From positions 1,178,001-1,242,000 of the forward strand of contig NZ_RQJO01000008.1 in NCBI RefSeq assembly GCF_003858635.1: a stretch of 64,000 nt of DNA, read 5' to 3'. This document shows, piece by piece, positions 7,437 to 16,075 of the stretch (position 1 is the stretch's first letter; each line of letters opens with the position of its first letter). The notes beneath the pieces are model-generated. The model did not search any database. It was not told where the DNA came from and saw nothing but the letters and a program-made list of their open reading frames with translations. A program made the position numbers and the translations under genes. Source of the DNA: Larkinella rosea. Lineage in GTDB: Bacteria > Bacteroidota > Bacteroidia > Cytophagales > Spirosomataceae.

Positions 7437-8900
7437 TTGTCTAAAACCGCTGCCGTTGTTGGAGCCGGTATTGCCGGTATTGCGGCCGCTATCCGGCTGG
7501 CTGTCAAGGGATATCGGGTCGATGTGTTCGAAGCGAACTCGTATCCCGGTGGTAAATTGTCCGGTTTTACGCAGAACGGTTTTCGGTTCGATGCCGGGCC
7601 GTCGCTGTTCACGATGCCGCAGCTGGTGGACGAATTATTTCAACTCGCCGGTCGCAATCCCAATGATTATTTCGACTATATCCGGCTGGAGGAAACCTGC
7701 CGGTATTTCTGGGACGACGGTACGCAGCTGACGGCCTGGGCCGATCGCAATGCGTTTGCCCGCGAAGTGGAAAACCAGTTGGGCGAACCCGCCGATCATT
7801 TGCTGGCGCACCTGGCCGACAGTGCGGCTAAATACGACATCACCGAAAAGCTTTTTCTGCACCGTTCCCTGCATAAACTGTCGACATGGTTCAACCGTGA
7901 CGCGCTCTACGGGTATTTGAATCTGCCAAAACTGGAGGTCTTCAAAACCATGAACCGGGCCAACGAGCAGCGGTTTCAGAATCCGAAACTGGTTCAGCTT
8001 TTCAATCGGTACGCGACCTACAACGGCTCCGATCCCTACCAGACGCCCGCGACGATGAACATCATTCCGCACCTGGAATACAACATCGGCGCTTTTTTTC
8101 CGAAAGACGGCATGATCGGGATTACCAACAGCCTGGTGCGGCTGGCGGAAGAACTGGGTGTGCGGTTTCAGTATAACACGCGGGTGATGGAACTGATAAC
8201 GGAGGGAAACCGGGTAACGGCTGTCGTGGCTGACGGTCAACGTCCTTTGGCCTATTCTGTCGTCATTTCCAACATGGATATTGTCAGCACGTTTCACAAG
8301 TTATTGCCGAACGCCCGACAGCCGGAGCGGATTTTACGCCAGCCGAAGTCCAGTTCAGGATTGATTTTTTACTGGGGAATCCAGCGCGAATTTCCGGAAT
8401 TGGGCCTGCACAACATCTTTTTCAGTGCCGATTACCGCGCTGAGTTCGACGCAATCTTTAACCGGAAAACACTTTCCGACGATCCGACGGTTTATCTGAA
8501 TATTACGTCGAAACACAAACCGGATGATGCACCGCCGAATTGCGAAAACTGGTTTATTCTGATTAATGCATCGAATAATTCCGGCCAGGATTGGGATGAA
8601 TTGATCGCGAAAACGCGGGAGAATATCATTCGGAAACTGAGCCGGAACCTGGGTGTCGATGTCGCATCGCTGATCGTCTGCGAGTCGGTTTTAGATCCCC
8701 GATCGATCGAAATCCGCACGTCGAGTTCGCAGGGCGCGTTGTACGGCAATAGTTCCAACAACCGGTTTGCGGCTTTTCTGCGCCACGCCAATTTCTCGCG
8801 CCAGTTCCGGAACCTGTATTTTGTCGGTGGCAGCGTTCATCCGGGGGGCGGCATTCCGCTCTGTCTGTTGTCGGCGAAAATTGCGACGGACCTGATTTAA
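7437..8900 (+). CDS. crtD: Carotenoid desaturase, CrtD-like (phytoene desaturase family)
   Basis: A 487-aa FAD-dependent amine-oxidase-fold enzyme. The dinucleotide motif VVGAGIAGIAAAIRLAVKG with acidic VDVFEA opens the protein, followed by YPGGKL and RFDAGPSLFTMP typical of CrtI-family desaturases. The C-terminus has the family FAD-contact segment LYFVGGSVHPGGGIPLCLLSAKIA. The close match in phrasing to flavobacterial C-3',4' desaturases (LVQLFNRYATYNGS) suggests CrtD, acting late in monocyclic carotenoid (saproxanthin or myxol type) synthesis, rather than phytoene desaturase proper. The only sensible start is TTG at 7437; the nearby ATG at 7404 is out of frame. No other carotenoid genes are in the window. 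Confidence 0.75.
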   Translation: MSKTAAVVGAGIAGIAAAIRLAVKGYRVDVFEANSYPGGKLSGFTQNGFRFDAGPSLFTMPQLVDELFQLAGRNPNDYFDYIRLEETCRYFWDDGTQLTAWADRNAFAREVENQLGEPADHLLAHLADSAAKYDITEKLFLHRSLHKLSTWFNRDALYGYLNLPKLEVFKTMNRANEQRFQNPKLVQLFNRYATYNGSDPYQTPATMNIIPHLEYNIGAFFPKDGMIGITNSLVRLAEELGVRFQYNTRVMELITEGNRVTAVVADGQRPLAYSVVISNMDIVSTFHKLLPNARQPERILRQPKSSSGLIFYWGIQREFPELGLHNIFFSADYRAEFDAIFNRKTLSDDPTVYLNITSKHKPDDAPPNCENWFILINASNNSGQDWDELIAKTRENIIRKLSRNLGVDVASLIVCESVLDPRSIEIRTSSSQGALYGNSSNNRFAAFLRHANFSRQFRNLYFVGGSVHPGGGIPLCLLSAKIATDLI

Positions 8901-8978
8901 CGGTTTTGCAATTTCAGCGACTGCCGACCGAAAGAAGGAAAACAGTATATTGCGGTTTTTGTACCGAAACCCGATGGC

Positions 8979-10157
8979 ATGGATACCTCGTACCTGATTA
9001 TCATCTTCAGTTTATCGGTTCTCATTTCGTACGTTTTTGACTTGCTCAGCAGTCGCTACAAAACGCCGTCGGTGATTCTGCTGCTGGCGTCGGGGATGTT
9101 GCTACGCCAGGTGACCAATTATTTCGCGTTTCAACTGCCCTATGTCGATACCATTTTGCCCACACTCGGTACGCTGGGCCTGATTCTGATCGTACTGGAA
9201 GGCGCCTTGGAGCTCGAACTAACGGGCGACAAACTGGGGATGATTCGGCGGGCGTTCTGGGCGTCGCTTTCGTCCATTCTGGTCACCTCGCTGCTCATGG
9301 CCGCGCTGTTTTACGTGCTGATGGAAGCATCGTTTTTCAAATGCCTGGTGGCCGCCATGCCCTTTGCCATTATCAGTAGCGCCGTAGCCGTTCCGGGTGG
9401 GAAAAACCTGAATCTGTCCAGCCGGGAATTTGTCGTCTATGAATCGTCCTTGTCGGATATTCTGGGTGTAATGATTTTTAACTTTCTGGTTTACAACGCA
9501 TCCGGTGGTATTCTGTCGATTCTGTCGTTTGCCAAAGATACCCTGATCATGGTGGTTATTTCCCTGATCTGCTGCTTTTTTCTGCTGTATCTGATCAGTA
9601 AAATCAACCATCATATCAAGTTTTTGCCAATCATTTCGGTGCTGTTTCTGGTCTATGCCGTCAGCCGGATTTACCAGCTTTCTCCGCTGCTGTTGATTCT
9701 GGTTTTTGGCCTGTTTCTGAACAACACCGAGCTCTTCATCCGGGGCCGTCTCGACCGGATTTTTAAGAACGACCTGTTTGAAAAAGAGCTGGATCAGTTC
9801 AAAAACCTGACTGCCGAGGGTGCCTTCATCGTTCGTACGTTTTTCTTTCTGTTGTTTGGGTATGCGTCGGATGTGTACACGCTCATTGAGCCGGATGCAC
9901 TGATTGTCAGCTTTTTATTGCTACTGATTTTGTACAGCGTCCGGACGGGCGTTCTGCGGTTATCGTTGCCGGGCAGCATCAATCCGGTGGTTTTCATCGC
10001 CCCCCGCGGACTGATCACGGTTTTGTTGTACCTCAGTATTCCGGAAAATCTCAAACTGGTCGGTTTTCGCGATGGTATTCTGATGGCTGTTGTGCTGCTG
10101 ACAGCTCTGGTGATGATGGCGGGTGTGGTCAGTTACAAAGAGACGGAACCGCTCTAA
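8979..10157 (+). CDS. Cation:proton antiporter (CPA1/NhaP-like)
   Basis: A 392-aa polytopic membrane protein with about 11-12 hydrophobic segments and no soluble C-terminal TrkA domain. The central part shows the antiporter core ISSAVAVPGG and FVVYESSLSDILGVMIFNFLVYN, where Glu-Ser-x-x-Ser-Asp corresponds to the ion-binding acidic pair of CPA antiporters. Near the end FIAPRGLITVLLYLSIPENL matches the conserved Arg-Gly-Leu segment of Na+/H+ exchangers. Probable role: sodium or potassium extrusion against protons. The stop overlaps that of the convergent small gene by four bases. Confidence 0.8.
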   Translation: MDTSYLIIIFSLSVLISYVFDLLSSRYKTPSVILLLASGMLLRQVTNYFAFQLPYVDTILPTLGTLGLILIVLEGALELELTGDKLGMIRRAFWASLSSILVTSLLMAALFYVLMEASFFKCLVAAMPFAIISSAVAVPGGKNLNLSSREFVVYESSLSDILGVMIFNFLVYNASGGILSILSFAKDTLIMVVISLICCFFLLYLISKINHHIKFLPIISVLFLVYAVSRIYQLSPLLLILVFGLFLNNTELFIRGRLDRIFKNDLFEKELDQFKNLTAEGAFIVRTFFFLLFGYASDVYTLIEPDALIVSFLLLLILYSVRTGVLRLSLPGSINPVVFIAPRGLITVLLYLSIPENLKLVGFRDGILMAVVLLTALVMMAGVVSYKETEPL

Positions 10158-10468
10158 CGTACGTAGGCCAGGAAACCGTACCATTTCCGGGTTTTCCAAT
10201 ACGTCAGATCGTGCTCATTTTCAAACGCTTCGCGCTCAAAACTGATGTTTCGGTAGGCGTCATAATGGGCACCGAATTGCCAGCGCCGGACGAGGTATTC
10301 CAGCAGATACCAGACGTAAAACGGGATAATGCCCAATTCCAGTTGTTGCCGAAGGTGAATGCGTTCGTGGTGGAGCAAAACCGCATCTGGCTCTTTCGTC
10401 CGAACCAGCACAAAGGGAAATAAAGCCATACCACTCACCCACAAAAACGGCACCCGGACAACTATCAT
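10154..10468 (-). CDS. Tiny membrane-associated HExxH protein
   Basis: A 104-aa protein from ATG 10468. Residues 6-23 are hydrophobic (VPFLWVSGMALFPFVLV), then HHERIH gives a HExxH motif at 34-38, a second hydrophobic stretch (IIPFYVWYLLEYLV) follows, and FEREAFENE at 77-85 supplies candidate third zinc ligands. This is the minimal layout of a membrane gluzincin (M48/M56-like), though far shorter than those families. I know similar short Bacteroidota hypotheticals but no function. It is convergent with the antiporter gene, sharing four bases at the stops. Confidence 0.6.
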   Translation of the reverse strand: MIVVRVPFLWVSGMALFPFVLVRTKEPDAVLLHHERIHLRQQLELGIIPFYVWYLLEYLVRRWQFGAHYDAYRNISFEREAFENEHDLTYWKTRKWYGFLAYVR

Positions 10469-10636
10469 AAGCGGTTTTTAAAAACGAAGATACCAGAATA
10501 ATAACCGGCGATTTGCCAGAATAAAGTAAAAGTATTCTATCCCTTCTTGCTAAACCACTCACCCTTCATTTTCAGCCTTTTAACAAACTTTCACAGCCAA
10601 CAATTTCGGAACTATTTCCCGCTATAAAAAACATTG

Positions 10637-10644
10637 TATATTTG
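10637..10644 (+). promoter_or_regulatory. -7 box upstream of the M16 peptidase pair
   Basis: TATATTTG, exact TAnnTTTG match, 52 bases before the ATG at 10697 and in the spacer between divergent genes. Confidence 0.55.
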
Positions 10645-10696
10645 AAAATGACCGGCCAACCGGAGTTAACATATTCTACATTTTAGTAAACTCATT

Positions 10697-12142
10697 ATGA
10701 AAAGAACCGTGCTTTATGTTGCGTTAAGCCAGTGCCTGCTCTGGTCGGCGGTGGCGCAAACGCCCAGGAAAACCGCGCCAAACCGGCCCGCTCCCAAACC
10801 GGCCGCAACGGTTTCGACGGCTCAAAAAGCCCCTGCTACCACACCAACCGAACAAACGACCGCGCGCATCAAATTCACCGAATACGACCTGCCGAATGGA
10901 CTGCATGTGATTCTGCATCAGGACAATACAACGCCACTGGTGGCCGTCACGATGATGTACCACGTGGGTTCGAAAAACGAACAACCGGGCCGGTCGGGAT
11001 TTGCGCACTTTTTCGAACACCTGATGTTTGAAGGCTCCGACAACATCAAGCGGGGCGAGTACATGAAGATTGTCAAAAGCGCGGGCGGGCAATTGAACGC
11101 CAATACCTCCAACGACCGGACGTTCTATTACGAACTGTTGCCTTCCAACAAACTCGAACTGGGTTTATACATGGAATCGGAGCGGCTTTTGCACGCCCGG
11201 GTAGACGAGAAAGGCGTTGAAACCCAGCGCGAAGTGGTGAAGGAAGAGCGTCGGCAGCGGTACGAAAACCAGCCTTACGGTAGCTTTTTTCCGCAGGTAT
11301 TGAGCCACGCGTTCAAGGTTCACCCGTATAAGTGGGCGCCCATCGGCTCGATGGAAGACCTGAATGCGGCTAAAATCGACGAGTTTCGCGATTTCTACAA
11401 GGAATTCTATATCCCGGGAAATGCCATTCTGTCGATTGCCGGTGACATCAATCCGGAAGACACGAAGAAGCTGATCGACAAGTATTTCGCCGAAATTCCG
11501 AAAGGAGCGAAAACGCCGTATCGGCCAAACGTGAAAGAACCGGTGCAGAAAGCCGAAGTTCGCGACATCGTGTACGACAATGTTTCGCTGCCGGGTGTAT
11601 TTCAGGCCTATCACATGCCCGCGCAGGGCGATCCGGATTACTACGCACTGGACGTGTTGCAAACCCTGCTGGCTGCGGGAGAAAGCTCCCGGATGAACAA
11701 GGAACTGGTTGATAAACAGCAAAAAGCCGTGCAAACCGGCGTGTTCCCCCTCTCGACCGAAGACCCCGGTTTGTTCATCTCGATTGGTATCGCCAACATG
11801 GGCGTGAAGGCGGAAGACCTGGAAGCGGGCATGAACGCGGAAATCGAAAAAGTGAAGAAAAACCTGGTGTCCGACGCCGAATTCCAGAAGGTGAAAAACC
11901 AGATCGAGACCAATTTCGTGAACCAGAACGCGGGCGTCGCCGGGATTGCCGAGAGTCTGGCGAATTACAAAATGTACCTGGGTGATGCCAACCTGATCAA
12001 CACGGAACTGGCGCGCTACAACAAAGTGACGAAGGAAGACCTGCGCCGGGTGGCCAACAAATACCTCACGAAAGAAAACCGGGTGGTTTTGTATTACCTG
12101 CCGAAGGCGATGGAACCGAAGAAAGAAGATAAGGGAAAGTGA
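10697..12142 (+). CDS. M16 zinc peptidase, catalytic subunit
   Basis: A 481-aa secreted insulinase-family peptidase with signal peptide (MKRTVLYVALSQCLLWSAVAQ) and a Pro/Ala/Thr-rich linker to about residue 55. The inverted zinc motif HxxEH is present as HFFEH at 104-108, and the distal Glu region is VETQREVVKEERRQRYE. This is the zinc-bearing member of the pair; the next gene lacks HxxEH. Such pairs act like mitochondrial processing peptidase beta and alpha: one cuts, the other supplies Arg/Tyr contacts. Expected to degrade or process peptides in the periplasm. The two genes are 94 bases apart, with a heptamer-repeat element in the gap. Confidence 0.85.
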   Translation: MKRTVLYVALSQCLLWSAVAQTPRKTAPNRPAPKPAATVSTAQKAPATTPTEQTTARIKFTEYDLPNGLHVILHQDNTTPLVAVTMMYHVGSKNEQPGRSGFAHFFEHLMFEGSDNIKRGEYMKIVKSAGGQLNANTSNDRTFYYELLPSNKLELGLYMESERLLHARVDEKGVETQREVVKEERRQRYENQPYGSFFPQVLSHAFKVHPYKWAPIGSMEDLNAAKIDEFRDFYKEFYIPGNAILSIAGDINPEDTKKLIDKYFAEIPKGAKTPYRPNVKEPVQKAEVRDIVYDNVSLPGVFQAYHMPAQGDPDYYALDVLQTLLAAGESSRMNKELVDKQQKAVQTGVFPLSTEDPGLFISIGIANMGVKAEDLEAGMNAEIEKVKKNLVSDAEFQKVKNQIETNFVNQNAGVAGIAESLANYKMYLGDANLINTELARYNKVTKEDLRRVANKYLTKENRVVLYYLPKAMEPKKEDKGK

Positions 12143-12144
12143 AA

Positions 12145-12231
12145 AATAGACATAAGAGGATAGACAAGGGAGAATAGACTAATCCGCAGAACGGAAGTCT
12201 CATGTCTCTCATCTCACATCTTTACTCTACA
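12145..12231. repeat. Intergenic heptamer-repeat element, inverted halves
   Basis: Left half 12145-12180 reads as consecutive 7-mers (AATAGAC, ATAAGAG, GATAGAC and so on); right half 12197-12231 as GTCTCAT, GTCTCTC, ATCTCAC and so on, roughly complementary to the left. AGACT at 12176-12180 and AGTCT at 12196-12200 pair exactly across the short loop. Confidence 0.6.
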
Positions 12232-12236
12232 AAAAA

Positions 12237-14330
12237 ATGATGAAAACAAAATATATACTGGCTGCGGGCCTGCTGGCTCTCGGTCTGTCGACGCAGGCGC
12301 AGACGCTTGATCGAACCAAATTGCCCGCCGATGCCCCGGCTCCGGCCATTAAAATTGGTAAACCGGTTTCCTTTACGCTCGCGAACGGGCTGAAAGTGTT
12401 CGTGGTCCAGAACAACAAGCTGCCCCGCGTGGCTTTCAGTCTGTTGTTCGATTACCTGCCCATTCGTGAAGGCGACAAGGCCGGTTACGTCAGCATTGCC
12501 AGCCAGTTAATCAAAACCGGTACCAAAACCCGGACGAAAGACCAGATCGACGAGGCCGTTGACTTTATTGGCGGCAGCCTGAACACCTCACCGACCGGGG
12601 TGTATGCGATGTCGCTGAAAAAACACACGCCGAAAATGCTCGAGGTGATGTCGGATGTGGTTTTGAATCCGAAATTCACGCAGGAGGAACTCGACAAGCT
12701 GAAAAAGCAGACCAAATCGGGGCTGGCGTCGCAGAAAGATAACCCGTCGGCTATTGCTACGCGCGTAAGCAGTATTCTGGTGTATGGAAAGGATCACCCC
12801 TACGGCGAACCGGATTCGGAAGAAACCGTCGACCGGATTACGCTGGACGATTGCCGTAAATTCTACGAAACCTATTTTCGCCCTAACATCGGTTACCTGG
12901 CCGTCGTAGGCGATATTACGCCGGAAGAAGCGCGGCCGATGGTCGAGAAATACTTTGGCAAATGGCAGCCGGGCGAAGTGCCGAAGCCAACCTACGACAT
13001 GCCGAAACCGCCCGCCAAAACCACCGTTGTGGTGGTGGATCGGCCCAGTTCCGTGCAGTCGATGGTGTATATTACGCATCCGGTGCAGCTGAAACCGTAT
13101 ACGACCGAGTCGATTCAGGCCAGCCTGACGAACGATATTCTGGGCGGTGGCGGTGGCAATGCCCGTTTGTTTAATAACCTGCGCGAGAAACACGGGTATA
13201 CCTACGGTGCTTATTCGACTTTGACGAGCGACCGGCTGGTGGGCCGTTTCCGGGCCAATGCGAGCGTACGTAATGCCGTGACCGACAGTGCAGTGGGTGA
13301 ATTTATCAACGAGTTGAAAAACATTCGGAATTCGAAACCGTCGGCCGATGAGCTGAAAAGCACGAAAAACACGTTTGCCGGAAATTTCATTTTTACGCTG
13401 GAAGACCCGGAAACGATTGCTGACTTTGCGATCAATACCGCCCGCTACCACCTGCCGGAAGACTTTTTCTCCAATTACCTGAAAAGCGTCGATGCGGTTA
13501 CGGTCGATCAGGTGGAGGCATCGGCCAACAAATTGATCGATCCGGAGCACGCGTACATTGTGGTGGTGGGAAAAGGTTCGGAAGTGGCCGACAAACTGAA
13601 GCGGTTTGGTGACATTGTCTATTACGACCTGAACGGGAACAAAGTCGACGCCCCGACACCGGGTAAACTGACGACGTCAGCAGTGCCTGCCGGATTGACC
13701 GCCGATCAGGTATTTGATAAGTACCTGACGGCCATTGGGGGCAAAGATGCGATTGCCAAAATTACGGATGTCACGCAGAAACTGACCACGGAAGTGCAGG
13801 GCACCAAAGTCGATATTGAGAGCAGGCAGAAGGGGATGAACAAGTTCAAGTTATCGGTGAAGGCGATGGGTCAGGTGGTGCAGCAGGTGACTTCTGACGG
13901 AGTGAAGGTGAAACTGGAAGGCGGTGGTCAATCGAAAAGCGTCGCGGATGAAGAAGCCCGGATGGAAATTTTGAAAAATGCGATTTTCCCGGAACTGCTG
14001 TTTGCGACGATGGGTGCTAAAACCGTATTGGCCGGAACGGAAAAAATCAACGGCAAAGATGCCTATAAGATTGATGTGACGCTGGGCAAGAAAACCATTT
14101 CGGAGTTTTACGACGTTGAAACCGGTCTGAAAGTACAGTATACGGCCATCGAGCAGGGGCCGCAGGGCGAAATGGCCGTCAACACCGGCCTGAGTAATTA
14201 CAAGGAAGTAAACGGGGTTAAATTCGCAAATACGCTGACGCAAAACCTCGGACCGATGACCATGAAAATGGAAACGCAGTCGCTGGTGGTGAATACGGGG
14301 CTGGATGACAAGGAGTTTGCCGTGCAGTAA
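12237..14330 (+). CDS. M16-like peptidase, non-catalytic subunit with C-terminal extension
   Basis: A 697-aa secreted protein (signal peptide ending STQAQ). Residues ~40-450 have the two M16 lobes, but where the first lobe should carry HxxEH it reads DYLPIREGDKAGYVSIASQL, so no zinc site. The second lobe keeps the glycine-rich loop LGGGGGNARLFNNLREKHGYTYGAYS, whose Arg and Tyr complete the active site of the partner. After residue ~490 a separate domain of about 200 aa (starting TADQVFDKYLTAIGGKDAI, ending MKMETQSLVVNTGLDDKEFAVQ) resembles lipoprotein-carrier-like beta domains. It works presumably as a heterodimer with the product of the gene just upstream. Confidence 0.82.
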   Translation: MMKTKYILAAGLLALGLSTQAQTLDRTKLPADAPAPAIKIGKPVSFTLANGLKVFVVQNNKLPRVAFSLLFDYLPIREGDKAGYVSIASQLIKTGTKTRTKDQIDEAVDFIGGSLNTSPTGVYAMSLKKHTPKMLEVMSDVVLNPKFTQEELDKLKKQTKSGLASQKDNPSAIATRVSSILVYGKDHPYGEPDSEETVDRITLDDCRKFYETYFRPNIGYLAVVGDITPEEARPMVEKYFGKWQPGEVPKPTYDMPKPPAKTTVVVVDRPSSVQSMVYITHPVQLKPYTTESIQASLTNDILGGGGGNARLFNNLREKHGYTYGAYSTLTSDRLVGRFRANASVRNAVTDSAVGEFINELKNIRNSKPSADELKSTKNTFAGNFIFTLEDPETIADFAINTARYHLPEDFFSNYLKSVDAVTVDQVEASANKLIDPEHAYIVVVGKGSEVADKLKRFGDIVYYDLNGNKVDAPTPGKLTTSAVPAGLTADQVFDKYLTAIGGKDAIAKITDVTQKLTTEVQGTKVDIESRQKGMNKFKLSVKAMGQVVQQVTSDGVKVKLEGGGQSKSVADEEARMEILKNAIFPELLFATMGAKTVLAGTEKINGKDAYKIDVTLGKKTISEFYDVETGLKVQYTAIEQGPQGEMAVNTGLSNYKEVNGVKFANTLTQNLGPMTMKMETQSLVVNTGLDDKEFAVQ

Positions 14331-14334
14331 GGGC

Positions 14335-14410
14335 GGTTTTTGGTTTAAGGTATACGGTTTTCGGTTGGCTGGCGTGCTCAAAAAGACGTCAAGTATCCGA
14401 AAACCGTATA
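14335..14410. repeat. Heptamer-repeat element with 14-bp inverted repeat
   Basis: Five 7-mers beginning GG (GGTTTTT, GGTTTAA, then three more) fill 14335-14369. TATACGGTTTTCGG (14351-14364) is perfectly complementary to CCGAAAACCGTATA (14397-14410) across a 32-base loop. It lies just after the M16 operon and may stabilise or end its message. Confidence 0.6.
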
Positions 14411-14554
14411 TTGTTAGTATGAGGTTATTTTTCCTGATCTAGTATAAAATACCGATTCGTTTTAAGGAAACGGTTTATAGTACTAATGGCCTTTCCAACC
14501 AATCAACAGCGTGTAGAGTCCAGTTAGATATTCTTTTATTAAAGCAGAACGAAT

Positions 14555-15121
14555 ATGAAAAACGGTCTCTTGCTACTTCTGGCAACTAGCCTACTCTGTA
14601 TTCAATGTTCACTGGACAAACCAGTGATTGCGCCTAAAATTGATAAGGAAAAGGCTAGCATACAGCTCATGAAGGAGTTAGTCCCTCAATTGACTGGGAC
14701 ATGGACGATTAGACAACTTCAAATCAAGTATCAACACAGTCAGTTTCAGAATGAGCTTAAGATCAGAAAAGATACTATTTTGACCAATTTTGCCACCTTA
14801 ACTCTGGCACGCGCATCTCAGCAAATCGACGCTACTAGAGATCGATACCAAGGTTATATTCAGTACGGTCCCAAAACGTATCCGATCCGTTTCGATTTAT
14901 TAGCCGGTCCCTGGATTTTCAGTAAAAAGGGACCTAAAGCTTATTTCCTGCTTGAGTACAACTTTCCTGTGGGTACTTCACATTCCACCGAAAAAGAAGA
15001 ATATTTTCTGCAACAGATTGGTTTATTACTTGAGAACTTCTCCCTGGAGACAGCCAAAGATAGTATGATTTGGCATGGCTTAAATCGAGGGATTGCACAG
15101 ATTGATTTGATTAGAAAGTAA
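14555..15121 (+). CDS. Lipoprotein, function unknown
   Basis: A 188-aa protein with a clear SPII signal (LLLLLATSLLCIQCS). The mature part contains VPQLTGTWTIRQLQIKYQ, a phrase like the first strand of lipocalin-type lipoproteins in Bacteroidota, followed by alternating beta-rich segments. I do not recognise a specific family. This and the next two small lipoprotein genes are more AT-rich than the neighbouring genes and have no counterparts in adjacent operons, so they may be a recently gained or fast-evolving group. Confidence 0.6.
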   Translation: MKNGLLLLLATSLLCIQCSLDKPVIAPKIDKEKASIQLMKELVPQLTGTWTIRQLQIKYQHSQFQNELKIRKDTILTNFATLTLARASQQIDATRDRYQGYIQYGPKTYPIRFDLLAGPWIFSKKGPKAYFLLEYNFPVGTSHSTEKEEYFLQQIGLLLENFSLETAKDSMIWHGLNRGIAQIDLIRK

Positions 15122-15174
15122 GATTATTCAGATCTTAAAATTTATATTTTAGTGATTTTTTTACAATAGATTTT

Positions 15175-15472
15175 ATGCGCTACCTGGCAGTTTTCCTGCT
15201 AATTGTAGTAGTTGCTTGGCAATGCAGTCAGTTTGGTTATCATTCCATTGGCGGATAAAATAGAATATTCCTACCATGAAAACAGCAACCACAAACGCGA
15301 AGCGATGTGGTATTTTAAGGACAAAAAACAATTAGGATTAGAAGAAGATTTCGGCAGTGGCTATGGTATACTGTGGCTTGGCATTACCCGTTCGAAGTTA
15401 GAGCAACTCATCGCGCCATCTCAGCAAGAAATGCCCTTGGATAGTCTACTTGGGCAAGCATTTATTCATTGA
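15175..15472 (+). pseudogene. Small lipoprotein gene with a frameshift
   Basis: ATG 15175 begins a good SPII signal (MRYLAVFLLIVVVAWQCSQ) but the frame stops at TAA 15256-15258 after GYHSIGG. The rest of the coding sense (DKIEYSYHEN ... LGQAFIH) continues in the next frame to the TGA at 15470-15472. Removing one G from TGGCGG near 15250 would join both into one 98-aa lipoprotein. The mature part has no known motif. This is either a real disrupted gene or a sequencing or assembly error. The downstream gene lies 29 bases after. Confidence 0.55.
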
Positions 15473-15501
15473 TTTTGAGTAGGTTACACAAATATAATGT
15501 T

Positions 15502-15942
15502 ATGAAAATCGCCTTTGCCATTTTCTTTATTGAACTAATATGCATTAGCCTATTTAGCTGTTCAAAATTCGGAGAGCCTGATTCTTCTAGCCGGTTTTTG
15601 GGAACCTATATGATTAGACGGAATACTCAACTTATGGATCCTTCAACAGGTAATCGTTTTTATGTTGAGGACACTATTATCTTGACCATTGGTAAGTCAA
15701 ATACCGTTTCAGAGATCCATCTTTTCGGCCAGGATTCGTGTACCGCTATTTTTAATAAGGATAAATTTGTTATCAACTTACACGCTACTAAGCGAAAATA
15801 CGGTGACATTATAAAGCAGCCTTATGAAGTAACTGGCATTGGATCATTTAGTGGCGATAGCATTTTCTATACTGAAAATTTAGGATCGGGCTCTTATTTT
15901 GGATTACGAGGGACAAGTCAACTTATAGGGGTAAAGCAATAA
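15502..15942 (+). CDS. Lipoprotein, function unknown
   Basis: A 146-aa protein from ATG 15502 with an SPII signal (IAFAIFFIELICISLFSCSK). The mature domain looks like a small beta-barrel or sandwich (FLGTYMIRRNT, DTIILTIGKSNTVSEIHLFG, YEVTGIGSFSGDSIFYTEN) as in many Bacteroidota lipocalin-like lipoproteins. The frame is open upstream to 15469, but only the ATG gives a proper signal peptide. Third of a row of small, rather AT-rich lipoprotein genes. Confidence 0.6.
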   Translation: MKIAFAIFFIELICISLFSCSKFGEPDSSSRFLGTYMIRRNTQLMDPSTGNRFYVEDTIILTIGKSNTVSEIHLFGQDSCTAIFNKDKFVINLHATKRKYGDIIKQPYEVTGIGSFSGDSIFYTENLGSGSYFGLRGTSQLIGVKQ

Positions 15943-16033
15943 GCACTATTCTAAATGTAAGAAGATAAGCAGGTTGCTTATAGTTCTTCCCCGGTTATCA
16001 CTCGCAACATGCGAGCCGCCGTAGCGACAGCCC

Positions 16034-16075
16034 ACCGAAAATCGTATACCATAAACCGAAAACCGTTTACCGCCC
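16034..16075. repeat. Heptamer-repeat element
   Basis: Six consecutive 7-mers, mostly starting ACC (ACCGAAA, ATCGTAT, ACCATAA, then ACCGAAA, ACCGTTT, ACCGCCC). They run over the stop codon of the transglutaminase-like gene (TTA at 16067-16069 on the plus strand). Confidence 0.6.
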
